The notes under the pieces are model-generated. The model ran no database searches. It had not been told where the DNA came from and saw nothing but the letters and a program-made list of their open reading frames with translations. The translations under genes were made by a program, and so were the position numbers. Of a stretch of 10,371 bases of DNA, positions 1-6,348 are shown piece after piece; the stretch's first letter is position 1, and each line of letters begins with the position of its first letter. This DNA is from CADEED01 sp035525785 (lineage in GTDB: Bacteria; Pseudomonadota; Gammaproteobacteria; Steroidobacterales; Steroidobacteraceae), in contig DATLDQ010000012.1 in NCBI GenBank assembly GCA_035525785.1, positions 1-10,371 of the forward strand. Reading direction: 5' to 3'.

Positions 1-6
1 ACCCCG

Positions 7-1068
7 ATGGTTCTCAACACGCGCCCGCTGTTCAAGCTCATGGTGGAGCGCAAGGCGTCCGACCTGTTCTTCACTTCGAACTCGCCTATCAAGGTGAAGA
101 TCGAAGGCGCGATCATCCCGATCAACAAACAGATCCTGACGCCGGAAACCGTGCGCCAGGCTGCCTACGGCCTCATGACGCCGGACCAGCTCGAGAGCTT
201 CAAGCGGGAGCTGGAGATCGATTTCGCGCTCTCCGAGCCCGGGCTAGGGCGCTTCCGCGTCAACGTCTTCTACCAGCGCGGTTACCCCGCGATGGTGCTG
301 CGCTACATCAGCGCCGACATGCCGAAGCTCGACCAGCTCGGCCTGCCCGACATGTTCAAGGACCTCATCATGATGAAGCGTGGGCTCATCCTGATGGTCG
401 GCGCCACCGGCTCCGGCAAGTCCACGTCGATCGCCGCGATGATCAACCATCGCAATGAAGTGTCCTCGGATCACATCGTGACCATCGAGGACCCGATCGA
501 ATTCCTGCACACGAACAAGCGCTCGATCGTGAACCAGCGCGAAGTGGGCCTCGACACGAAATCGTTCGCCCGCGCGTTGCGCGGCGTCATGCGCGCCGCG
601 CCCGACGTCATCCTCATCGGCGAAATCCGCGACCGGGAGACGATGGAGGCGGCGATCAACCTGTCCGGCACCGGCCACCTGGTGCTGTCGACGCTGCATG
701 CGAACAACAGCGCCGAAACGCTCGACCGCATCATCAACATGTTCCCGCATGACCAGCACAACCAGATATTTCTCGACCTGTCGCAGTACCTGCGGGCGAT
801 CATGTCGCAGCGACTGGTCGTCGGTAAGGATGGCAAGCGCATGGCCGCCATCGAGGTCATGCTGAATACGCCGTACATCACCGAGCTCGTCAAGAAGGGC
901 GACGTCTCGGGCATCAAGGAAGCTATTGTTGCAAGCTCCGAACGCGGCGTGCAGAGCTTCGACATGGCTTTGCTGAATCTTTACAAGCAGGGCCGCATCG
1001 AGCTCGAAGAAGCGCTCGCCAACGCGGACTCGCGCTCCAATCTCGAAGCCAAGATCAACTTCGGCTGA
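7..1068 (+). CDS. pilU: Type IV pilus retraction ATPase PilU
   Basis: A cytoplasmic hexameric ATPase of the PilT/PilU family that assists PilT in pulling back type IV pili during twitching. The 353-residue protein carries the full motif set: Walker A GATGSGKST at 132-140, an Asp box (TIEDPIEF, 159-166), Walker B APDVILIGEIRD (198-209, with the catalytic Glu at 206) and a His box (TGHLVLSTLHANN, 222-234). The N-terminal PAS-like part includes LMVERKASDLF (11-21). The C-terminus (ALANADSRSNLEAKINFG) matches PilU endings better than PilT. The His-box start reads LSGTGH, where other PilU proteins I recall have FAETGH. The frame is open to the window edge, so a start a few codons upstream cannot be excluded, but the N-terminus already aligns with known PilU. 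pilT would be expected just upstream, outside the window. I see no convincing terminator after the stop. Family identification is firm, and PilU over PilT is likely from the C-terminus and genomic context. Confidence 0.93.
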   Translation: MVLNTRPLFKLMVERKASDLFFTSNSPIKVKIEGAIIPINKQILTPETVRQAAYGLMTPDQLESFKRELEIDFALSEPGLGRFRVNVFYQRGYPAMVLRYISADMPKLDQLGLPDMFKDLIMMKRGLILMVGATGSGKSTSIAAMINHRNEVSSDHIVTIEDPIEFLHTNKRSIVNQREVGLDTKSFARALRGVMRAAPDVILIGEIRDRETMEAAINLSGTGHLVLSTLHANNSAETLDRIINMFPHDQHNQIFLDLSQYLRAIMSQRLVVGKDGKRMAAIEVMLNTPYITELVKKGDVSGIKEAIVASSERGVQSFDMALLNLYKQGRIELEEALANADSRSNLEAKINFG

Positions 1069-1278
1069 CGCGTCGCGCAGCCTCGCGCGTCGTTGAATCC
1101 ATCCGGCCTGGCCATCGTTTGGCCGCGGGGCCTGCGAGTTATCGCGTCGTTGGCCGCCATCGGCGAGTCCGCCGCCTCCGGCCGATTCGAACGAATCTCG
1201 ACGGGTCGCGTCGCCTTGCCCGGGCGGCGGCCACCCGCACGCGGCCGGTTGGGGAACCAAACTACCAGACGATTGCCT

Positions 1279-1305
1279 TATGATGCGCCCGCGCATTGGC
1301 GCGGG
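1279..1305 (+). promoter_or_regulatory. Possible -10 box and 5' hairpin upstream of the beta-barrel gene
   Basis: TATGAT at 1279-1284 matches five of six bases of the sigma70 -10 consensus. No good -35 box lies 16-18 bases upstream; the nearest TTGGGG (1249-1254) is 24 bases away. Directly after the box, CCCGCGC (1288-1294), a four-base ATTG loop and GCGCGGG (1299-1305) form a perfect 7-bp inverted repeat. If transcription starts about 7 bases after the -10 box, the hairpin would lie at or near the mRNA 5' end, 25 bases before the ATG. The rest of the 262-base gap (1069-1330) holds nothing I can name. The promoter assignment is inference; the repeat is seen directly. Confidence 0.35.
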
Positions 1306-1330
1306 ACCATACTAACTAACGGATGTCTGA

Positions 1331-2122
1331 ATGACCAAACGACGCAGCCGCGCGCCGGCACTCCCGCTGGCCCTCGCGAGCGCAATCGCGCTCGCACTCG
1401 CTTCCACCACCGCGCTGGCCGATGACTACCGCGTCGAGGCACGGGCTACCTACACTCGCGATGAGCTGCCCAATTTCAACATCGTGGGTGATCCGCAAAT
1501 GTTCTCGCTGGGGGGCGCGTGGTACTTCGCGCCGGTGTCCACCGATGGCGTACCGCTCGCGGAGGCGGCCTACCTCGGCCATGCAAGCTACGTGGGGGCC
1601 GTCGCGGCGCGCTTCGAGGTGTACGGCACGGACCTGTACTCGCAAGCCGCGAGCATTGGCTACTACATTCCCGGCACCATGTTCTTTGCCGGCGTTGGCG
1701 CTTCCCGCGACGAGCAGGCGATCGCGGTCAGTTCCACGACCGTGCTGACCGACTACCGCACCACGTGGTTCGGTACCGTCGGTATCACGCCGCTCGACGG
1801 CCTGATGATCACTACCAACTTGAGAGAGCGTGGCTACGACCCCAATATCACCGCGCGCCATGTCGGGAAACTGCCGAACGGACACTTTTACGCGGGCAGT
1901 GTGAATCTCGTCGATCCCGATGATGGTGATACGTCCTTCGGCGTGGACTTCGACTACTACTTCGACGACAGCACCAGCCTCGGAGTCGGCTATGACGACG
2001 GCGGCGAGCGCTTCGAGCTGCGCGCGGAGAAGTTCTTCTCCGGCAGCTGGGCCGCCGGGGTGTCGGCCTACGCGGCCGACGGCGCGAACGGGTTGGGTCT
2101 GCACGTCACGTGGCGGCACTGA
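1331..2122 (+). CDS. Putative outer-membrane beta-barrel (porin-like) protein
   Basis: A 263-residue exported protein. The N-terminus is a clear Sec signal peptide: basic MTKRRSR, a hydrophobic Ala/Leu core (8-28) and a probable cleavage after ALA at 30. The mature part has alternating polar and aromatic residues, many Tyr, Phe and Gly, Asp-rich turns (DPDDGD, near 200) and repeated strand-like stretches near the end (FGVDFDYYF, LGVGYDD, FELRAEKFF, AGVSAYAAD, GLHVTWRH). This pattern fits a small beta-barrel of about 8-12 strands, similar in feel to the putative general bacterial porin families. It ends in His, not the usual aromatic C-terminal residue, though Trp is two residues earlier. A weak GGA lies 7 bases before the ATG. 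It has its own upstream region and converges on the ferritin-like gene 8 bases after its stop. Substrate is unknown. It could equally be a non-porin barrel. Confidence 0.6.
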   Translation: MTKRRSRAPALPLALASAIALALASTTALADDYRVEARATYTRDELPNFNIVGDPQMFSLGGAWYFAPVSTDGVPLAEAAYLGHASYVGAVAARFEVYGTDLYSQAASIGYYIPGTMFFAGVGASRDEQAIAVSSTTVLTDYRTTWFGTVGITPLDGLMITTNLRERGYDPNITARHVGKLPNGHFYAGSVNLVDPDDGDTSFGVDFDYYFDDSTSLGVGYDDGGERFELRAEKFFSGSWAAGVSAYAADGANGLGLHVTWRH

Positions 2123-2130
2123 TTCGCGCG

Positions 2131-2877
2131 TCACGTCGGGTCACGCGTGGCATCGCGCGCACGCGGGCGATACACGCCGCCCCGCATGACCATGCGGTAG
2201 GTAGACCGGCAGTCGCGCACGAAACCCCGCAAATCGTAGCCGGCATGCTGCAGTACGCGTTGGTGGTCGAAGTACACCACGCAGGCCGACATCGTCACGA
2301 GCGAGCGATGCAGGTATTCCACGAAGCGGCGGCGGATGGGGCCGCGATCGCCGCGCAAGGTCAGGAGCAGCTGCGTCTCGTAACGCAGGTGCAGTGATTC
2401 GTCGGCGCACATGGTGCGGCAGATGGTCTTGAGGCAGCGCGACGCCGTCGCGCGCGCCAGCGCACGGTAGTACACGAACCCGATCATCTCCGCGGTCACG
2501 AGGACGGTGACCGCCGCTTCGAAACCGGCGAGCTTGCGCAGCACGCGGAAGATCGAATCCGTCCAGCTCTTCTGCTTGAGCGGGATGCCGTTGGCGAGCA
2601 TGAACGACTTGAGCTGCGCGGCGTGGTGCTGCTCCTCCTTGATGAAGAGCGCGGTCACGGCCGGCAGCGCGCGCAGGTTGCGTCGCGCCGCGAACTCCTC
2701 GGCGAACTTCAGCAGCGTGCGTCCCTCTGATTGCTCGCCCAGCTGGAACGTGGCGATCGAGCCTGCGATGCGCCGGCACTCCTCGTCGGTGAGCCAGTCT
2801 TCCTTCCCCGGCCGGTGGATGACGAGCTTCGGTGCCCGCGCCGAAAAGATCTCGAGCCAGTAGTTCCAGTCGAACAT
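2131..2877 (-). CDS. Ferritin-like diiron protein of unknown function
   Basis: A soluble 248-residue protein starting MFDWNYWLEIF. It shows a complete ferritin-like four-helix diiron ligand pattern: Glu51 (QSEGR), Glu82-x-x-His85 (EEQHH), Glu130 (TAEMIG) and Glu160-x-x-His163 (DESLH). Such Glu/ExxH/Glu/ExxH sets bind two irons in diiron oxygenases, N-oxygenases and related redox enzymes. It has no signal peptide or membrane segment. I chose this start because GAGG lies 8 bases before the ATG and because the longer open frame (to 3033) adds a low-quality Arg-rich stretch running close to ridA. The C-terminal 25 residues are Arg-rich and probably disordered. It is divergent from ridA across a 175-base gap and tail to tail with the beta-barrel gene, so it is probably transcribed alone. 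The fold is reasonably secure from the ligands; the reaction is unknown, and a storage or rubrerythrin-like role is possible but not shown. Confidence 0.65.
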   Translation of the reverse strand: MFDWNYWLEIFSARAPKLVIHRPGKEDWLTDEECRRIAGSIATFQLGEQSEGRTLLKFAEEFAARRNLRALPAVTALFIKEEQHHAAQLKSFMLANGIPLKQKSWTDSIFRVLRKLAGFEAAVTVLVTAEMIGFVYYRALARATASRCLKTICRTMCADESLHLRYETQLLLTLRGDRGPIRRRFVEYLHRSLVTMSACVVYFDHQRVLQHAGYDLRGFVRDCRSTYRMVMRGGVYRPRARDATRDPT

Positions 2878-2972
2878 GCGCAGCACCTCGTAGAGATCGC
2901 GAGTCTGCGGACTGGCGTTCCCGCGATGGTGATATCTGCGGGCGGGAATCTGGCGAATTGTGGCGAGGCATC

Positions 2973-2987
2973 CCGGGAAAATCCCGG
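2973..2987. repeat. Perfect 6-bp hairpin in the divergent intergenic region
   Basis: CCGGGA, a three-base AAA loop, then TCCCGG form a perfect inverted repeat midway between the ferritin-like gene and ridA. A further CCCGGGA follows at 2994-3000, so this short stretch has two copies of the palindromic core CCCGGG (2972-2977 and 2994-2999), 22 bases apart. It could be an operator serving one or both divergent genes. No matching -35/-10 pair was found, and in GC-rich DNA such repeats can arise by chance. Confidence 0.3.
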
Positions 2988-3042
2988 CACTGGCCCGGGA
3001 CCGCCGAGCTCGCGTCGCGCTAGCCTGCGGCATGAGAAAAAC

Positions 3043-3046
3043 GGAG
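3043..3046 (+). promoter_or_regulatory. Ribosome binding site that fixes the ridA start
   Basis: GGAG lies 6 bases before the ATG at 3053. The same frame is open further upstream (ATG codons at 2960 and 3032), but this site and the family's usual N-terminus favour 3053. Confidence 0.7.
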
Positions 3047-3052
3047 TTACCG

Positions 3053-3436
3053 ATGAACCGGCAAGTGATCCAAACCGACGAAGCGCCGCGTTCCCCGCTC
3101 TATAGCCAAGGCATCCGCTCGGGCGCCGCGCTCTACGTCTCCGGCATGACCGGCATCGACGTGAAGATGCAGAAGCTGGCCGGGCCGACCATCCAGGAAC
3201 AGACGCGCCAGGCGATACGCAATTGCGAAGCCGTGCTGCGCGCGGCCGGCGCGTCACTCGCAAACGTGGTGGAAGTGCAGGCGTTGTTGGCCCGTCCCGA
3301 AGATTTCGCCGGCTTCAACGAGGCATATGCGGAATCGTTCGCCTCCGACCCGCCCACCCGCTCGGTCGGCCGACTGGGTCCGGACCTGCCGGGCCTGCTG
3401 GTGTCGATCCGGATGACCGCGGCAGTCGCCGACTAG
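3053..3436 (+). CDS. RidA/YjgF/YER057c/UK114 family protein
   Basis: A 127-residue protein of the Rid family, whose best-known members are trimeric cytoplasmic deaminases that hydrolyse reactive enamines and imines such as 2-aminoacrylate, protecting PLP enzymes. Visible signatures are the N-terminal SPLYSQGIRSGAALYVSGMTG (14-34) and the C-terminal TRSVGRLGPDLPGLLVSI (102-119), with the conserved substrate-binding Arg at 103. Length is normal for the family. In canonical RidA the last strand reads V-E-I, with a Glu implicated in activity; here it reads V-S-I (Ser118), so it may be a Rid subgroup with different substrates or none. It is divergent from the ferritin-like gene and converges on the PyrK-like gene, sharing the CTAG at 3433-3436. 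No RutC-type pyrimidine-degradation neighbours are visible. Family membership is firm and the specific activity is uncertain. Confidence 0.88.
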   Translation: MNRQVIQTDEAPRSPLYSQGIRSGAALYVSGMTGIDVKMQKLAGPTIQEQTRQAIRNCEAVLRAAGASLANVVEVQALLARPEDFAGFNEAYAESFASDPPTRSVGRLGPDLPGLLVSIRMTAAVAD

Positions 3437-4377
3437 CCGAACACCGCGCGCGAATCGAACACGGGGCCATCCACGCAGACGCGTTTCATCGCGGGGCCGT
3501 CCGGAGTTGCCACCTTCACGGTGCAACCCGCGCAGCCACCCACGGCGCAGGCCATGAACTCCTCGAGCGACACCTGGCAGGGCACATCGTGCTTCGCCGC
3601 CACCTTTGCCATCGCCTCGAGCATGGGTGTGGGGCCGCAGGAGAAGACTTCGACCTCCGCCTTCGCGGCGGCGTCCAGCGCGCCTAACCACTCGTCCGCG
3701 AGCTGCGTGACGAACCCGTCATAGCAGCCGGGAAAACCGGCCTTGCTCGCGAGCCTGCTGGGGACGCCCCAGCCGTCCAGCAGCGGCATGGCGGCGATGG
3801 CGCCTGCCGGGATGCCGGGCACGAGAATGGTCGAAGGCCGAGCCTTGAACGGGAACGGAATCTCCGACCCCATGAGCACCAGCGGATTCCACGAGGCTCG
3901 GGCGTCGTCGCGCGCGGCGGTCATCCACTCGGCCAGGAACACCATGGGCGGAATACCCACGCCGCCACCCACCAACAGCGATCGCGGCTTGCGAGGATCG
4001 GGGCGGAACGGCTGGCCGATGGGGCCCAGCACGCTGAGACAGTCGCCCACGCGACGGCGCGACAGCGCGCGCAGGCCGGGCCCGACGACCTTGTAGAGGA
4101 TCTCGACCCAGCCTTCGGCGGCGTTCACACGCTGGATGCTGAGCGGCCGGCGCATGGGCACGTCCGGATCGCAGGTCAGATGCACGAAGCTGCCGGGCAG
4201 CGCGCGCGCGGCACACTTCGGCGCGGACACGCGCAATACGAACTGGTCACCGGGCCAGGTTTCCTGCGCGAGGAGCTTGCCTTCCTCGAGGAAGATGCTG
4301 CCGCGATGCGCGGGATGGGTACCGTGGCCGCGCCCGGATTCCTCGTGCGGAGCCTTTGCAGTGTCGACCGAGCTCAT
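3433..4377 (-). CDS. PyrK-type FAD/[2Fe-2S] electron-transfer protein (dihydroorotate dehydrogenase electron transfer subunit-like)
   Basis: A 314-residue ferredoxin-reductase-fold protein. Domains in order: a polar His-rich leader (1-27), an FAD-binding barrel with RRPLSI (76-81), a nucleotide-binding domain with GGGVGIPPM (137-145) and CGPTPML (247-253), and a C-terminal [2Fe-2S] site with Cys277, Cys282, Cys285 and Cys301 (C-x4-C-x2-C-x15-C) ending in VCVDGPVF, typical of PyrK. In class 1B dihydroorotate dehydrogenases, PyrK carries electrons from the PyrD flavin to NAD+. This protein is about 50 residues longer than Lactococcus PyrK; the extra length is the leader and a segment around 172-215. 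It overlaps the end of pyrB by ATGA, with GAGGG 6 bases upstream, so it is the last gene of the operon and probably translationally coupled. No PyrD gene is in the window. The family call is good, but the partner enzyme is unknown. Confidence 0.85.
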   Translation of the reverse strand: MSSVDTAKAPHEESGRGHGTHPAHRGSIFLEEGKLLAQETWPGDQFVLRVSAPKCAARALPGSFVHLTCDPDVPMRRPLSIQRVNAAEGWVEILYKVVGPGLRALSRRRVGDCLSVLGPIGQPFRPDPRKPRSLLVGGGVGIPPMVFLAEWMTAARDDARASWNPLVLMGSEIPFPFKARPSTILVPGIPAGAIAAMPLLDGWGVPSRLASKAGFPGCYDGFVTQLADEWLGALDAAAKAEVEVFSCGPTPMLEAMAKVAAKHDVPCQVSLEEFMACAVGGCAGCTVKVATPDGPAMKRVCVDGPVFDSRAVFG

Positions 4378-5324
4378 TTGCGGCCCTCGATCACGGCCTC
4401 GAGCACCGCCATGCGCACGGCCACGCCGTTGCGCACCTGCTCGCGTATCACCGACTGCGAGCCGTCGGCGACCTCGGACGAGATCTCGATGCCGCGGTTC
4501 ATCGGCTGCGGATGCATGACGATGGCGTCGGGCTTCGCCCTGGCCAGCCTCTCGGCCGAGAGGCCGTATTTGGCGAAGTAGCGATCGGCGTCCGGAACTT
4601 GAGCCGTGGCCATGCGCTCCTTCTGGATGCGCAACCTCATGACCACGTCGACCCCGGCGAGGCCGGAATCGAGCGATGCGAAGCGTTCGCAGCCTACGAA
4701 CTCGTTCTCATCGGGCATCAGGGCTTTGGGCGCGACCACGCGGATCTCGCCGACACCCAGTGTCGACAGGACCTGCCACGCCGATCGCGCGACGCGCGAA
4801 TGCTTCACGTCCCCGACGATGGCTACCTTGAGCCCGTCGAACCGCTGCTTGTGCTGCTGAATGGTCAACGCGTCGAGCAGCCCCTGCGTGGGATGCGACA
4901 CGCTGCCTTCGCCTGCCGACAGCACGCTGGCGTGCGGCTGCACGTGGGACGCCACGAGGCCCGGCACGCCGACCTCGGCATCGCGTATCACGAACACGTC
5001 CACGTGGCAGGCTTCGAGCGTGTAGATGGTGTCGAGCATGCTCTCGCCCTTCACGCGCGAGGACAGCTGCACTTCGAGATTGACCACGTCGGCTCCGAGA
5101 CGCTTTGCCGCGAGCTCGAACGACACGCGCGTGCGCGTCGATGGTTCGGTGAACAGGTTCGCGACGGTGATGCCGGCCAGCGCGGTCTTTCGTACCGGCG
5201 CCTGCCCGACGGGCTTCACGAATTTTTGCGCGCGTTCGAGCAGCGCTTCGATCTGCGATCGGGTCAGGCCTTCGAGAGTCAGAAGATGCCGCAGGGAGCC
5301 ATCGGGTCGGGTCTGTGAAGTCAT
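4374..5324 (-). CDS. pyrB: Aspartate carbamoyltransferase catalytic chain
   Basis: Condenses carbamoyl phosphate with aspartate in the first committed step of pyrimidine synthesis. The 316-residue protein has the carbamoyl-phosphate loop STRTRVSFE (62-70), Lys92 in VKGES, HPTQGLLD (144-151), the aspartate-loop Arg in RLRIQKER (230-237) and HPQPMNRG (271-278). The NRG ending resembles the Pseudomonas type and not E. coli, which reads HPLPRVDE. The chosen ATG overlaps the ruvX stop as ATGA; an in-frame ATG at 5351 would add nine residues inside ruvX and is less likely. No pyrI follows. In Pseudomonas an inactive pyrC-like gene follows pyrB and its product is needed for the dodecameric enzyme. 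Here a PyrK-like gene takes that place, so the quaternary form cannot be predicted: a simple trimer or a complex with a distant dihydroorotase are both possible. Confidence 0.95.
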   Translation of the reverse strand: MTSQTRPDGSLRHLLTLEGLTRSQIEALLERAQKFVKPVGQAPVRKTALAGITVANLFTEPSTRTRVSFELAAKRLGADVVNLEVQLSSRVKGESMLDTIYTLEACHVDVFVIRDAEVGVPGLVASHVQPHASVLSAGEGSVSHPTQGLLDALTIQQHKQRFDGLKVAIVGDVKHSRVARSAWQVLSTLGVGEIRVVAPKALMPDENEFVGCERFASLDSGLAGVDVVMRLRIQKERMATAQVPDADRYFAKYGLSAERLARAKPDAIVMHPQPMNRGIEISSEVADGSQSVIREQVRNGVAVRMAVLEAVIEGRK

Positions 5325-5779
5325 GTTTTCGTAGTTTGTTGCTCGAACCATCGTTCCAGGATCACCGCGGCGGCCACGGCATCGACGTCCTCGCGCGTCA
5401 CGCGCCGCCGGCGCTCACCGCTGGCGCGCGCGTCGCGCAGCCGCTCCTCGGCGTCTTGCGAGGACCAGCGCTCGTCGACCAGATCGACGGGAAGGCAGCA
5501 GCGTTGCGCGAGCTCGCCGGCGAAGCGGCGCGCGGCTTCGGTCAGGGCGCTGACCGAGCCGTCGGCATTATAGGGCTCGCCCACGGCGATGCGCGCCGGC
5601 CGGGTGTCCGCCAGCACGCGATCGAGCGCGGTCCAGTCGGCGCCCTTGGGCCCGTTGGCGATGGTCGTACGGGGATGCGCGTTGCGCGTCAGCGTATCGC
5701 CGCTGGCGACGCCAATACGCCGGAGCCCGAAGTCGAGTGCGAGGACTATGGTTGGATGTTTGGACGCCTGGTCAGGCAT
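5321..5779 (-). CDS. ruvX: RuvX/YqgF family RNase H-fold nuclease (putative pre-16S rRNA nuclease)
   Basis: A 152-residue cytoplasmic protein of the YqgF family, implicated in 5' maturation of 16S rRNA and proposed as a Holliday junction resolvase. Signatures: LALDFGLRRIGVASGD (13-28) with the first acidic residue Asp16, VGEPYNADGS (66-75), VDERWSSQDAEERL (101-114) and VDAVAAAVILERWF (132-145) with the C-terminal Asp133. The family usually reads VGLPLNxDG and DERLTT, so the second and third motifs are slightly divergent while the acidic residues are kept. I chose the ATG at 5779 because the residues before it in the longer frame lie inside yqgE. It overlaps the end of yqgE by 8 bases and pyrB by ATGA, so it sits within a coupled operon. 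Confidence 0.93.
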   Translation of the reverse strand: MPDQASKHPTIVLALDFGLRRIGVASGDTLTRNAHPRTTIANGPKGADWTALDRVLADTRPARIAVGEPYNADGSVSALTEAARRFAGELAQRCCLPVDLVDERWSSQDAEERLRDARASGERRRRVTREDVDAVAAAVILERWFEQQTTKT

Positions 5780-6338
5780 GTCCGGCGAACGACGTGAGCT
5801 GCCCGGCTTCCACGCCGAGCAACCGGAGCGATGCAAGCCAGCGCTCCTCGTAGGGCAGATCGAAGATCACGCCTTCATCCGCCGGTACGGAAAGCCAGGA
5901 GTTGTCGAGCAGCTCTTTTTCGAGCTGACCGGCTTCCCATCCCGCGTAGCCAAGCGCGATGAAAGCCTTCTCGGGTCCGGTGCCCGTGGCCATGGCCGCC
6001 AGCACGTCGCGCGAAGTCGTGACCTGGATGGAGTCGGAAATCTTGTGCGTCGAATCCCATTCACCGCCGGGGCGATGCAGCACGAAGCCGCGGTCCTGGT
6101 GGACGGGGCCGCCGCGCAGCACGGGCAGGTCGGCGGCGCGCTGGTCCGTGGGTTCGATCTTCATCTGCTCGAACACTTCGGAGAGCGTCATCGACAGCGG
6201 TCGGTTGAGGACGATGCCCAGTGCGCCTTTGTCGCCGTGCTCGCAGATCAGTGAAACAGTCTGCGAGAAATTCGGGTCCGTCAGCTGCGGCATCGCGATC
6301 AGCAGGTGATTGGACAGACTGGTGGCGCCGCCTTTCAT
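5772..6338 (-). CDS. yqgE: YqgE/AlgH family protein (UPF0301)
   Basis: A 188-residue protein of the AlgH/YqgE family, whose molecular function is not established. AlgH was named for an effect on alginate production in Pseudomonas. Family motifs are clear: SNHLLIAMPQLTDPNFSQTV (9-28), GALGIVLNRPL (38-48), LRGGPVHQDRGFVLHRPG (74-91) and ALGYAGWEAGQLEKEL, followed by the typical W-x2-V stretch. Length is normal. It starts 10 bases after the tonB-like stop (TAA) without a strong Shine-Dalgarno, which suggests reinitiation, and runs 8 bases into ruvX. The yqgE-ruvX pair is conserved in many proteobacteria. Confidence 0.93.
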   Translation of the reverse strand: MKGGATSLSNHLLIAMPQLTDPNFSQTVSLICEHGDKGALGIVLNRPLSMTLSEVFEQMKIEPTDQRAADLPVLRGGPVHQDRGFVLHRPGGEWDSTHKISDSIQVTTSRDVLAAMATGTGPEKAFIALGYAGWEAGQLEKELLDNSWLSVPADEGVIFDLPYEERWLASLRLLGVEAGQLTSFAGHA

Positions 6339-6348
6339 GCGGCCAATC

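Noticed and set aside
1067..1140. A terminator after pilU
   Set aside because: Short inverted repeats exist (GACGCG with CGCGTC; GGCCA with TGGCC), but the stems are weak and no T-run follows.
244..1296. A 350-residue open frame on the - strand opposite pilU
   Set aside because: It is antisense to a firmly identified gene, has an Arg/His/Asp-rich composition typical of shadows in GC-rich DNA, and shows no domain.
1093..1425. A 110-residue + strand frame in the gap after pilU
   Set aside because: It overlaps the signal peptide of the beta-barrel gene in another frame, has low-complexity Arg/Pro content, no ribosome binding site and no motif.
2878..3033. N-terminal extension of the ferritin-like gene to an ATG at 3033
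   Set aside because: The extra 52 residues are Arg-rich and unlike a helical start. The ATG at 2877 has GAGG at a workable distance.
4356..5318. A 320-residue + strand frame opposite pyrB
   Set aside because: It mirrors a well-supported enzyme gene, and its His/Arg-rich sequence has no family features.
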